Below are positions 38,544 to 47,651 of a stretch of DNA of 64,000 bases, one piece after another. The notes under the pieces were generated by a model. That model had not been told where the DNA came from. It ran no database searches and saw only the letters and a list, made by a program, of their open reading frames with translations. How positions within the stretch are numbered: the first letter of the stretch is position 1; each line of letters opens with the position of its first letter. The position numbers and the translations under genes were made by a program. This DNA is from Bacteroidota bacterium (GTDB taxonomy: Bacteria > Bacteroidota > Bacteroidia > AKYH767-A > 2013-40CM-41-45): contig JADKIH010000011.1 of assembly GCA_016721305.1 (NCBI GenBank), positions 62,001 to 126,000 of the forward strand, read 5' to 3'.

Positions 38544-39926
38544 GTGAACACCGCTATATTTCGTCTTTGCTTTTTACTTTTTCTCCCTCTGGCATCTCTT
38601 GCACAGGATTCAATTCCTACCCGTAATGTGGTAGGTTGTGTCTCTGGTAATTGCGAAAACGGAGATGGAGTGTATCGCTCCGGCTCGGGAAATCTCTATG
38701 AAGGTTCGTTCCGCGATGGGCAATACTACGGTAAAGGAAAGATCACTTACCGCGACGGCGATGTGTACGAAGGCGATTTCGCCCAGGGGAAAATGAATGG
38801 CTCCGGTGTCTATATGTACAAAGACGGCACTCGCTACGAGGGAAGTTTCTCCAAAGGACGAATGGATGGCCATGGCGTAATCTATTATGTAAGCGGAAAT
38901 AAATACGACGGTTCATTCGCCAACAATATGAAATCGGGCGAGGAAACGTACTACTTCGTCGACAGCAGTCGCTATACGGGAAATTTCGCTTTCGATAAAA
39001 TGGACGGACAAGGAACGCTCTTCTATACTAACGGCGATCAGTATCGTGGGTCATTTGTTAAGGGAAAACAGTGGGGAAAGGGAATGTATCTGTATCACGA
39101 CGGAAATACGTACTCGGGCGATTTTGTTAACGGTAACTACAACGGACAGGGAACGCTGACTCTGACGGATGGCTCTTATTATGAAGGTGAATTCAAAAAC
39201 GACAATATGGAAGGCTCGGGTATTTTCTTTTATACCAATGGCGATGTCTATGTCGGAACTTTCGTTAACGGAAAATACAACGGATGCGGTACTTACTACT
39301 ATGCAGGCGGCGAACGTTATGAAGGAGATTATCTGAATAATCAAAGTCACGGCACGGGAACATATTTCGAAGAGGACGGAACAGGCACGATGTATCACTA
39401 TATTAATGGTGCTATCGTCGGAGAAGGAATTCAACTTTACTACGACCCTATGATGAGCAGCGAAGCTCCGACACTGGCCGAAAACAAGCCGAAGACGGAA
39501 GAAGTAAAAGCTGCCGTTCATGCAGAAGCCGAACCAATTGTTAAGACGACGGAATCAAAAGTTGTTAAAGAAGCTCCGATCGATGCTTATCAGGAAGATG
39601 CAGCTCCGACTACGGAGAAACCTGCTAAGAGCGAAATTGCGAATGAAAAACCAAACGAAGCGAAAACCAATGCTTCTGTCGAACAGACTAAAGAAATTGC
39701 CCGCCCTTCGTCGATTACGAATAATGTCGGACTGATGTGCCCTGCCTGCAAAGGAAAAGGGAAAATCTACCAGGCCGAAATCAGAAAGAATAAGATGGTC
39801 ACCAAAGATATCAGCAACGGAATCGGTCCGCGTAACTTTGTTACGTATCAGGTAAACGAAATCGTTCGCCCGGCCGGAAATGTTCAGTGCGGCCGTTGCA
39901 GTGGTACAGGAAAATTGAAAGAATAA
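38544..39926 (+). CDS. Exported MORN-repeat protein with CxxCxGxG zinc motif
   Basis: 460 residues. Signal peptide (FRLCFLLFLPLASLAQ), then about ten MORN repeats from residue ~45 to ~280 (YEGSFRDGQYYGKGKITYRD and variants YEGDF, YTGNF, YSGDF). A Lys/Glu/Ala/Thr-rich linker (~300-400) leads to a C-terminal pair of DnaJ-type zinc motifs, CPACKGKGK and CGRCSGTGK. MORN repeats bind lipids or proteins; the zinc module may bind partners. It is 23 bases before the propeller kinase and probably in its operon. Confidence 0.85.
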   Translation: MNTAIFRLCFLLFLPLASLAQDSIPTRNVVGCVSGNCENGDGVYRSGSGNLYEGSFRDGQYYGKGKITYRDGDVYEGDFAQGKMNGSGVYMYKDGTRYEGSFSKGRMDGHGVIYYVSGNKYDGSFANNMKSGEETYYFVDSSRYTGNFAFDKMDGQGTLFYTNGDQYRGSFVKGKQWGKGMYLYHDGNTYSGDFVNGNYNGQGTLTLTDGSYYEGEFKNDNMEGSGIFFYTNGDVYVGTFVNGKYNGCGTYYYAGGERYEGDYLNNQSHGTGTYFEEDGTGTMYHYINGAIVGEGIQLYYDPMMSSEAPTLAENKPKTEEVKAAVHAEAEPIVKTTESKVVKEAPIDAYQEDAAPTTEKPAKSEIANEKPNEAKTNASVEQTKEIARPSSITNNVGLMCPACKGKGKIYQAEIRKNKMVTKDISNGIGPRNFVTYQVNEIVRPAGNVQCGRCSGTGKLKE

Positions 39927-39949
39927 AACACCTCCAATTAAGAGTGTCT

Positions 39950-42900
39950 ATGAAAATAAAATTGCTGCTTTTTTCTATTGCATGCATTCTCTCTTCTCAG
40001 CTTACCATGGCTCAATCGTCATTGCGATTTGGCCGTATCTCCGTTGATAAGGGATTGTCGCAATCGACAGTCTATTGTACTTATCAGGATAGCCAGGGCT
40101 TTATCTGGTTCGGAACTGAAGATGGGCTGAATAAATACGACGGCTACACATACGATGTGTCCAAATACGATCCGACTGATTCAAACTCAATCAGCAATAA
40201 TATCATTCGTGTGATGTTCGAAGACAGTCATCAGACTCTCTGGATCGGCACGGATAACGGACTCAATACGTATAATCGTCAGAACGGACATTTTCACCGG
40301 TTTCAGAATAACCCTTCGAATCCTTCTTCTATTTCAAATAATCTGATCTCTTCAATTACAGAGGACAAAAAAGGAATCGTATGGATCGGAACGAATAATG
40401 GTTTGAATGCATTTGATCCCGCTACCGGCAAATTCACTGTTTATCGCTCTAATCCAAATGACCCATCGACTCTTACGAGCAATGTCATTTCTTCATTAGC
40501 AGTTTCCAATACCGGCGTGCTTTGGGTTGGAACAAATGCTAACGGTCTTAACGCTTTCGACCCTTCTACTCATCGCGCAACACGATACGTACACAGCAGC
40601 GATCCGAATTCTCTCAGTGAAGATGAAATTGCGACTCTCGAATTCGATCATTCAGGCAATTTGTGGATCGGAACTCTGAACGGCGGTGCCAATATGTTTA
40701 CGAATGGCACTTTCCGTCATTATACAACTGAACAAGGTCTTTCCGGCAACAGCGTTTTCTCTCTTCATGAAGACAAGAGCGGTGTGATGTGGATGGGAAC
40801 TTTCGGAACGGGCTTGAATGCTCTTAATCGTCAGACCGGAAAAATCACAGTATATAAGAAAGAGGCTCAGAACCCTGAATCAATGTCAAGCAATAAAATC
40901 TATGGCGTATTCGAAGACAATGCCGGAACTATCTGGTTTTCGACTTCGAATGGCGTGAGTTTCTACAATCGTACGGTGGCAAAATTCAGCACGTACAAAT
41001 TGAACGACAATACTGAAACAGCAGGAAACAATTCAGTTTTCTCCGTGTGCGAGAGCAAAGACGGCTCGGTATGGGTCGGAACGCTCGGAAGCGGTTTAAA
41101 TGTTTTCAGTCGTACGGAAGAACGTTTTGTGAATGAAAAATACTCTTCTCTTAACAATCCTCTCCTCCGCTTCTGCAATGTATTCTCTCTCCTAGAAGAT
41201 CGCAGCGGACTGATCTGGATCGGAACTTCCGACGGACTCTTGTCATTTAACAAATCGACAGGCGCTGTTCAGTCGTACAAAACGTCTTCAACAAAAGGAT
41301 CTATCAGCAATAATTACATCCGTTGCATTTTCGAAGACAAGGGCGGCGTGCTCTGGATCGGAACGTATGGCGGCGGATTGAATATGATGGATCGCGCTAC
41401 GGGAAAATTCACTGTATATAAGAATGTACAGGGAAATGCTTCTTCGCTGAGCAGCGACGTTGTGATGGACATTACGGAAGATCGCAGCGGTCGTTTGTGG
41501 ATTTGCACATACGGTGGTGGTGTGAGTGTTTTTGATCGCGCTTCGGGAAAATTCACTTCTTATAAGAATGACACGAACAATCCGAAAAGCATCAGCAGTA
41601 ACTTCGTAAACAGCATTCACGAAGACAAAGACGGCAAGATGCTCATCGGTACTTACGGAGGCGGGTTGAATACAATCTCTCCTTCTTCGAACGAATTTTC
41701 ACACTTCATCGAAAGCGATGGCTTGCCGAGTAATATCATTAACGGCATTGTTTCCGATGCAAAGGGAAATGTTTGGCTGAGCACGAATAACGGCGTTTGC
41801 AAACTGAATCTGACAAGCGACCCGAAATCGCTTACGTCGAATTCACGTACGTACAATGTAAAAGACGGACTTCAAAACAAATTCAACGAGAATGCATGTT
41901 TCTCCGGAAACGGCGGCTGGTTGTACTTTGGTGGAAGTAACGGATTGAACGCATTTCATCCCGACAGCATCAATGACAATACCGTCATTCCTCCGGTTGT
42001 GATTACACGATTCTATCTCTTCGAAAAGCCGGCGAGAATGGACACGCTTATTACGAGCGACAAAAAACTGAATCTGAATTACCGTCAGAATTTCTTCTCC
42101 TTCGATTTCGCATCGCTCAACTATCTTTTCCCGGAGAAAAATCGCTATGCATACAAGATGGAAGGATTGAACGACGACTGGATTTATTCAGGCGATCGTC
42201 ACTACGCACAGTACACGAATATCGATCCCGGTACTTATACCTTCCGTGTGAAGGCTTGTAATAACGATGGCGTTTGGAATGAAACCGGTATTTCGATTTT
42301 GATTACCATTCGTCCGCCATTCTGGAAGACATGGTGGTTTACGGGCTTGTTTGCTTTAGCGGTAACACTCATCATCTTCGTCTACATCCGCATTCGTACC
42401 AATACACTCGTTAAACAGAATCTCGTTCTCGAGGAGAAAGTCAACTCACGTACGGCCGAATTGCAGGTAAAGAACATTGAGCTTACGAAGACGATGGACA
42501 ATCTGAAATCGACGCAAACCCAGCTGATTCAATCGGAGAAGATGGCTTCTCTCGGTCAGCTTACGGCGGGTATTGCGCATGAGATTCAGAATCCATTGAA
42601 CTTCGTGAACAATTTCTCCGACTTATCGGTAGAGCTCATTCAGGAATTGAAAGAAGAAATTCCGGCTGAAGAAAAAGAGGAAATCATCGACGACCTCCGC
42701 CAGAATATGGAAAAGATTAATTTCCACGGAAAGCGCGCCGACAGCATTGTAAAAGGAATGCTTCAGCACAGTCGTACCTCGGTGGCGGAAAAAATGCCGA
42801 CCGATATCAATAAGCTCGTCGACGAATTCTTCAATCTCGCCTACCACGGTATGCGCGCAAAAGATCCATCGTTCAACTGTACGATGGAGAAAAAGCTCGC

Positions 42901-43279
42901 CGAGAATTTACCACAGGCAAAAATTATTTCGCAGGATATTTCCCGTGTCATTCTGAATATCTTCAACAATGCCTTCTATGCCGTTGATGAACGTGCGAAA
43001 GCCGAGCCTAAAGGTTATCAGCCAACTGTATCGATTGCAACGACTTTGGTGAATGATAAAATTCAGATCAACATTCGTGATAACGGAAGAGGAATTCCTG
43101 CCGATATTCGCGACAAGATTTTCAATCCATTCTTCACCACTAAACCAACCGGACAAGGTACCGGACTCGGATTATCGATCAGCTACGATATCGTTGTGAA
43201 AGGACACGATGGCGAACTCAAAGTTGAATCAGAGCCGGGAAAATATTCGGAATTCATTATTACAATACCTGTTCAATAA
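39950..43279 (+). CDS. Two-component-propeller sensor histidine kinase
   Basis: The ATG at 39950 gives a signal peptide (KIKLLLFSIACILSSQLTMA) and about 1,109 residues. The periplasmic part has about fourteen Reg_prop blades (GFIWFGTEDGLNKYDG, TLWIGTDNGLNTYN and so on) forming a double propeller, then a Y_Y_Y domain (KNRYAYKMEGLNDDWIYSGD). One membrane segment (WWFTGLFALAVTLIIFVYI) and a coiled coil lead to the kinase: LGQLTAGIAHEIQNPLNFV with the phospho-His, and ATPase motifs DNGRGIPADI and GQGTGLGLSIS. Unlike hybrid HTCS regulators it has no receiver or AraC domain; a free receiver follows 14 bases later. Confidence 0.92.
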   Translation: MKIKLLLFSIACILSSQLTMAQSSLRFGRISVDKGLSQSTVYCTYQDSQGFIWFGTEDGLNKYDGYTYDVSKYDPTDSNSISNNIIRVMFEDSHQTLWIGTDNGLNTYNRQNGHFHRFQNNPSNPSSISNNLISSITEDKKGIVWIGTNNGLNAFDPATGKFTVYRSNPNDPSTLTSNVISSLAVSNTGVLWVGTNANGLNAFDPSTHRATRYVHSSDPNSLSEDEIATLEFDHSGNLWIGTLNGGANMFTNGTFRHYTTEQGLSGNSVFSLHEDKSGVMWMGTFGTGLNALNRQTGKITVYKKEAQNPESMSSNKIYGVFEDNAGTIWFSTSNGVSFYNRTVAKFSTYKLNDNTETAGNNSVFSVCESKDGSVWVGTLGSGLNVFSRTEERFVNEKYSSLNNPLLRFCNVFSLLEDRSGLIWIGTSDGLLSFNKSTGAVQSYKTSSTKGSISNNYIRCIFEDKGGVLWIGTYGGGLNMMDRATGKFTVYKNVQGNASSLSSDVVMDITEDRSGRLWICTYGGGVSVFDRASGKFTSYKNDTNNPKSISSNFVNSIHEDKDGKMLIGTYGGGLNTISPSSNEFSHFIESDGLPSNIINGIVSDAKGNVWLSTNNGVCKLNLTSDPKSLTSNSRTYNVKDGLQNKFNENACFSGNGGWLYFGGSNGLNAFHPDSINDNTVIPPVVITRFYLFEKPARMDTLITSDKKLNLNYRQNFFSFDFASLNYLFPEKNRYAYKMEGLNDDWIYSGDRHYAQYTNIDPGTYTFRVKACNNDGVWNETGISILITIRPPFWKTWWFTGLFALAVTLIIFVYIRIRTNTLVKQNLVLEEKVNSRTAELQVKNIELTKTMDNLKSTQTQLIQSEKMASLGQLTAGIAHEIQNPLNFVNNFSDLSVELIQELKEEIPAEEKEEIIDDLRQNMEKINFHGKRADSIVKGMLQHSRTSVAEKMPTDINKLVDEFFNLAYHGMRAKDPSFNCTMEKKLAENLPQAKIISQDISRVILNIFNNAFYAVDERAKAEPKGYQPTVSIATTLVNDKIQINIRDNGRGIPADIRDKIFNPFFTTKPTGQGTGLGLSISYDIVVKGHDGELKVESEPGKYSEFIITIPVQ

Positions 43280-43293
43280 TATAAATACACACT

Positions 43294-43671
43294 ATGATAA
43301 AGATACTTGTAGTCGACGACGAGCAAGATGTTGAGATGCTATTCACTCAGCGGTTCCGTAAAGAAATCCGCAGCGAAGAAGTAGCCATCAACTTTGCCTT
43401 CAACGGAGAAGACGCCATCAGCTACTTGCGCAAACTCGATCCTTTCGACGTCGTTCTCGTTTTGAGCGATATCAATATGCCCGGAATGACCGGCCTCGAA
43501 TTATTACGCATTATCAAAAAAGATTTTCCCACTCTGAAAGTAATGATGGTTACCGCCTACGGCGATGACAACAATTTCAAAAGCGCCAGAGATTTCGGAG
43601 CAGATGATTTTGTGACGAAGCCGGTGAATTTTACGATATTGAAGGAGAAGATTTTGAAGTTGGGGAATTAA
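43294..43671 (+). CDS. Single-domain response regulator
   Basis: 125 residues, only a receiver domain. Acidic pocket VVDDE (7-10), phospho-acceptor Asp59 in LVLSDINMPGMTG, Thr in MMVTAYGD and Lys in FVTKPVN. Directly behind the propeller kinase, so it is the probable phosphate acceptor and, lacking an output domain, may pass the signal to the hybrid kinase and Hpt downstream. Confidence 0.92.
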   Translation: MIKILVVDDEQDVEMLFTQRFRKEIRSEEVAINFAFNGEDAISYLRKLDPFDVVLVLSDINMPGMTGLELLRIIKKDFPTLKVMMVTAYGDDNNFKSARDFGADDFVTKPVNFTILKEKILKLGN

Positions 43672-43673
43672 CA

Positions 43674-43828
43674 GGTAAGTTGTAAGTAGTAAGTAGTAAG
43701 TTGACTTGCTGTTGGTAAATAGTAAGTAGTAAGTAGTAAGTTGACTTGCTGTTGGTAAATAGTAAGTTGTAATTTGTAAATAGTAAGTTGTAAGTAGTAA
43801 GTAGTAAGTTGACTTGCTATTGGCGAGT
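43674..43828. repeat. AAGTAGT array with ~60-bp higher-order unit
   Basis: Heptamers in three blocks, each ending GTTGACTTGCTGTTGG or nearly so, giving a higher-order repeat. It fills the gap between the response regulator and the hybrid kinase. A single inverse arm appears at 46483-46507 past the Hpt gene. Confidence 0.9.
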
Positions 43829-43846
43829 AGGAAGCTGACTTTCAAA

Positions 43847-45451
43847 ATGCAACAACCAGCCAAAATACTAGTCGTCGACGACGAAGCCGATCTGGAGCTT
43901 TTGATCCGGCAGCGTTTTCGTCATAAGATAAAGAACAATGAAGTTGCTTTTGATTTTGCGGCGAACGGACGAATTGCTTTGGAGAAATTAGGATCGGACG
44001 GAAATAATTTCGACATGATTCTTACCGATATCAATATGCCTGAAATGGACGGACTGACGCTGCTTACGAGAGTGAAAGAACGTTTCCGTTACTACAAGGC
44101 TGTTGTGGTAAGTGCTTATGGCGATATGGAAAATATCCGCACGGCGATGAATCGCGGTGCATTCGATTTTATTACCAAGCCGATCGATTTCACCGATCTG
44201 GAAACGACGATCGACAAGACTGTTTCCGAAATGCGCTTCATTCGCGCCGGACAGCATGCACAAGCGAAATTATCAGAAACCATTATCGAAAAAGAACGCG
44301 CTGAGCAGAGTGAAAAATTCAAGCAGCAGTTCTTAGCCAATATGAGTCATGAGATTCGTACGCCGATGAATTCGATTATCGGTTTAACGAATCTGCTCGT
44401 GAAAACTAATCTCGACGATCAGCAGAACAAATATCTCAACGTCATTAAAAAATCGTCGGAGAATTTGCTTGTCATCATCAACGACATCTTAGATCTCTCG
44501 AAGATTGAAGCCGGCAAGATGGATTTCGAGAAAATTCCTTTCGCTTTAAAAGAAGCTCTCGAAACCGTTTATCACGCCATGCTTTTCAAAGCAGACGAGA
44601 AAAAACTTGGATTCAAAATAGATATCCAGCACGGCACACCCGAAGTTCTCATTGGCGATCCGACACGATTGAATCAGATTCTGATCAATCTCGCCGGTAA
44701 CGCCATTAAGTTTACCGAGAGCGGAAGCGTGACCGTCGACATTCGCCAGATCAATCGTACCGGCAATGTTAGCATGGTACAATTCAGCGTGATCGATACA
44801 GGAATCGGTATTGCTCCCGAAGCGTTATCGAAAATCTTCGACAGCTTCTCACAAGCCAGCAGCGATACGACACGGAAATTTGGCGGCACCGGTTTAGGAT
44901 TGACGATTTCCAAACAACTCGTCGAATTGCAAGGCGGAGATATTACGGTGAAGAGCGAGCCGGGCAAAGGAACATCGTTTATTTTTACGATTCCATATCC
45001 GGTTGGCGAGGCGACAACTAGCAATAACGATAACGATAACGTAGACAATATTACCGGCGAACAGTTACGAGGACTAAACGTTCTCCTCGTGGAAGACAAT
45101 GCCTTCAATCAGATGGTAGCCACCGACACACTGGGCGATCTCATCCCCGATCTGAAAATCGAAATCGCCGACAACGGAAAGATTGCCGTCGACATGGTAA
45201 GTGCGAAAGACTACGACGTCGTCCTCATGGACATCCAAATGCCCGAAATGGACGGCTTCGAAGCGACAAGACAAATCCGCGCCATGCCGTCGCCCAAAAA
45301 CAAAACCCGCATCATGGCCATGACAGCAAACGTTACATCCGAAGAAGTGAATAAGTGCTTTGAGGTGGGGATGGATGCGTATATCTCCAAGCCGTTTGAA
45401 ACGCAGGACCTGCTGAATAAGCTCGGGAAGCTGACTTTGTCAATTAGCTAA
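43847..45451 (+). CDS. Hybrid histidine kinase REC-HK-REC
   Basis: The ATG at 43847 (MQQPAKILVVDDEADLELL) gives 534 residues, no membrane segment. N-terminal receiver with Asp61 (MILTDINMPEMDG) and KPID; coiled coil; HisKA with LANMSHEIRTPMNSIIG; HATPase with NLAGNAIKF, DTGIGI and GGTGLGLTIS; C-terminal receiver with VLMDIQMPEMDGFEA and SKPFE. Close relative of the first regulator by its REC. The final residues LSIS and the TAA stop lie within an AGCTAATT array. Confidence 0.92.
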   Translation: MQQPAKILVVDDEADLELLIRQRFRHKIKNNEVAFDFAANGRIALEKLGSDGNNFDMILTDINMPEMDGLTLLTRVKERFRYYKAVVVSAYGDMENIRTAMNRGAFDFITKPIDFTDLETTIDKTVSEMRFIRAGQHAQAKLSETIIEKERAEQSEKFKQQFLANMSHEIRTPMNSIIGLTNLLVKTNLDDQQNKYLNVIKKSSENLLVIINDILDLSKIEAGKMDFEKIPFALKEALETVYHAMLFKADEKKLGFKIDIQHGTPEVLIGDPTRLNQILINLAGNAIKFTESGSVTVDIRQINRTGNVSMVQFSVIDTGIGIAPEALSKIFDSFSQASSDTTRKFGGTGLGLTISKQLVELQGGDITVKSEPGKGTSFIFTIPYPVGEATTSNNDNDNVDNITGEQLRGLNVLLVEDNAFNQMVATDTLGDLIPDLKIEIADNGKIAVDMVSAKDYDVVLMDIQMPEMDGFEATRQIRAMPSPKNKTRIMAMTANVTSEEVNKCFEVGMDAYISKPFETQDLLNKLGKLTLSIS

Positions 45452-46096
45452 TTTGCTGATTAGCTAATTAGCTGATGACGGGACTAACAGACGTTTATGC
45501 TTAAGATCGATTGTTCGTTTGTTTAGAGGCGGATTTGGCGATTGAAAGATTTGCAGTTGCATTTCGGCAATAGATCGGAGCAGACCGCTTCCGTGAAGGA
45601 ACGACCATTAGCTAATCAGCTAATCAGCTAATTAACTTCTTACATACGTCTATTCTTAAGATCGATTGTTCGTTTGTTTAGAGGCGGATTTGGCGATTGA
45701 AAGATTTGCAGTTTCATTTCGGCAATAGATCGGAGCAGACCGCTTCCGTGAAGGAACGACCATTAGCTAATCAGCTAATCAGCTAATTAACTTCTTACAT
45801 ACGTTTATGCTTAAGATCGATTGTTCGTTTGTTTAGAGGCGGATTTGGCGATTGAAAGATTTGCATTTCGGCCATAGATCGAAGTAGGCCGCTTCCGTGA
45901 AGGAACGACCATTGGCTAATCAGCTAATCAGCTAATTAACTTCTTACATACGTTTATGCTTAAGATAGATTGTTCGTTTGTTTAGAGGCGGATTTGGCGA
46001 TTGAAAGATTTGCATTTCGGCCATAGATCGAAGCAGGCCGCTTCCGTAAGGAACGACCATTAGCTAATCAGCTAATTAGCTAATTAGCTAATCAAT
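45439..46096. repeat. Minisatellite: four ~155-bp units separated by AGCTAATC arrays
   Basis: Units begin at 45491, 45646, 45801 and 45950 (spacing 155, 155, 149). Each holds ACGTTTATGCTTAAGATCGA, TTGTTCGTTTGTTTAGAGGC, ...GCCGCTTCCGTGAAGGAACG and ends in ATTAGCTAATCAGCTAATCA. Units 3 and 4 share a 6-base deletion. A long array of AGCTAATT octamers closes the block. No open frame of note. It occupies the whole 678-base gap before the Hpt gene. Confidence 0.95.
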
Positions 46097-46098
46097 TA

Positions 46099-46106
46099 TA
46101 TATTTG
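46099..46106 (+). promoter_or_regulatory. Promoter -7 box for the Hpt gene
   Basis: TATATTTG is an exact TAnnTTTG box, 23 bases before the ATG at 46130. The -33 region is formed by the end of the AGCTAATT array, so repeat length could influence the promoter. Confidence 0.6.
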
Positions 46107-46129
46107 CACCAGACAATCAACCAACCACC

Positions 46130-46470
46130 ATGGAAAGAACAACCGACATGACCTTCCTAACATCTTTCACCGGCGGGAACGCGGATAAGATGAAAAATAT
46201 ATCACGATGTTTTTATCGTACTGCCCTTCGCAGTTGGCGACGATGAAGGATCAGCTGACGGCCGGGAATTATGATGGGCTGCGCGGAACGGCGCATGCGC
46301 TGAAGCCGCAGATTACCTATATGGGCATTAAAGCGGGTGAAGATCTTATCAAAGCCATCGAAAGTTCGGCTGGTACGAAGACGAATGTGGAGAAATTACC
46401 CGAAATGCTTGGAAATTTCAGCGAAATCTGCACAAAAGCCATGGAAGAACTAAAAGCAGACATAGCATAA
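46130..46470 (+). CDS. Hpt phosphotransfer protein, one frameshift
   Basis: ATG at 46130 (MERTTDMTFLTSFTGGNADK). The frame is lost at the A5 tract at 46193-46197; adding one A reads MKKYITMFLSYCPSQLATMK and continues to 46470, about 113 residues. The Hpt helix has the phospho-His in GTAHALKPQITYMGI. It probably shuttles phosphate between the neighbouring receivers. Confidence 0.85.
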
Positions 46471-46542
46471 TTCCAAGTCAACTTACGACTTACTACTTAC
46501 TATTTACCAAAATTTGCTATTTTCGCCAACTCACAACCCATC

Positions 46543-47061
46543 ATGAAGCAGGTAAAAAATATCTTTATCGTTGACGATGATCCGATGCAAGCAATGATGC
46601 TGCAGGATTATCTGAGTAAATATTCAACGTTTACAATTTCCGTCTTCAATAGCGGTGAAGAATGTCTGAGCAATCTTGACAAAGAACCACAGATCATTTT
46701 CCTCGACTATAATTTCGATAAGGCAGGACAAGACGCCATGAATGGTATCGATATCCTCAAAGAAATCAAGGCAAAACGCCCTGAAACCGAAGTCGTTATG
46801 ATTTCCGGCCAGGATCGCATCGAAGTGGCTGTGAATACGATTAAATACGGCGCATTCGACTATATCGTGAAAAGTGAATCAGCATTTCACCGCTCCGAGA
46901 ACGTCATTTTCAATATCATCAAGCGCATGAAGCTTCAACACGAAGCAACACTTTACAAGAAGCTCACAATCGGCTTTGCCGTTGCTTTAGGCAGCTTTAT
47001 TCTGGCGGTGCTGATTATGTACAAGATGGGGCTGATTACGAAGTCGCCGGGGTGGATGTAG
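46543..47061 (+). CDS. Receiver domain with C-terminal membrane anchor
   Basis: 172 residues. Receiver (1-125) with DDD at 11-13, Asp55 in IIFLDYNFD and Lys in YIVKSE, then an amphipathic stretch and a membrane helix near 145-165 (LTIGFAVALGSFILAVLIMY) with a short tail. A receiver tethered to the membrane without any output domain is unusual. It closes the phosphorelay gene set. Confidence 0.85.
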   Translation: MKQVKNIFIVDDDPMQAMMLQDYLSKYSTFTISVFNSGEECLSNLDKEPQIIFLDYNFDKAGQDAMNGIDILKEIKAKRPETEVVMISGQDRIEVAVNTIKYGAFDYIVKSESAFHRSENVIFNIIKRMKLQHEATLYKKLTIGFAVALGSFILAVLIMYKMGLITKSPGWM

Positions 47062-47072
47062 GCCTCTGGGAG

Positions 47073-47598
47073 TTCAAGGTTCAAGGTTCAAGGTTCAAAG
47101 TTCAAGGTTCAAGGTTCAAAGTTCAAGGTTCAAAGTTCAAAGTTTTGGGCGTTGATTTGAGTTTAGGCTTTTAATAGCAATTTTCGGTTTTTAGGGATTC
47201 GTTTGCATTTCAGTTATTGTCTTTAGAATGACAGCTGAATTACTTCACTCTGCTTATTATTTTTTCAAAGTTCAAGGTTCAAAGCTCAAAGTTCAAGGTT
47301 CAAAGTTCAAGGTTCAAAGTTCAAGGTTCAAAGTTCAAGGTTCAAGGTTAAAAGTTCAAAGTTCAAGGTTCAAGGTTCGATTGTAAAGAGCGAAAAGAGC
47401 GAAACTTTGAACCTTGAACTTTGAACAACCTACATCGCTTAGAAGCTCGAAACCCAAAGTACCCGTATAGCTCGTAAGTTGCGAAACTTTGAACCTTGAA
47501 CTTTGAACAACCTCGGTCGCTTAGAAGCTCGAAACCCAAAGTACCCGTACAGCCTGTAAGTAGCGAAACTTTGAACTTTGAACCTTGAACTTTGAACA
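47073..47598. repeat. GTTCAAG/GTTCAAA arrays with 82-bp tandem unit
   Basis: Direct arrays at 47073-47137 and 47266-47375, and inverse arrays at 47401, 47483 and 47565. The last three are part of an 82-base tandem repeat containing CGCTTAGAAGCTCGAAACCC and AAGTACCCGTA. This fills the 590-base gap; no gene is seen. Confidence 0.94.
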
Positions 47599-47651
47599 CT
47601 AAAACCCACGACATTTTGTATATTTACGTACCTAGTAAATCCCCACGAAAG

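Noticed and set aside
45439..46096. Possible CRISPR array
   Set aside because: The repeated unit is about 155 bp and near-identical throughout, with no unique 30-40-bp spacers and no cas genes.
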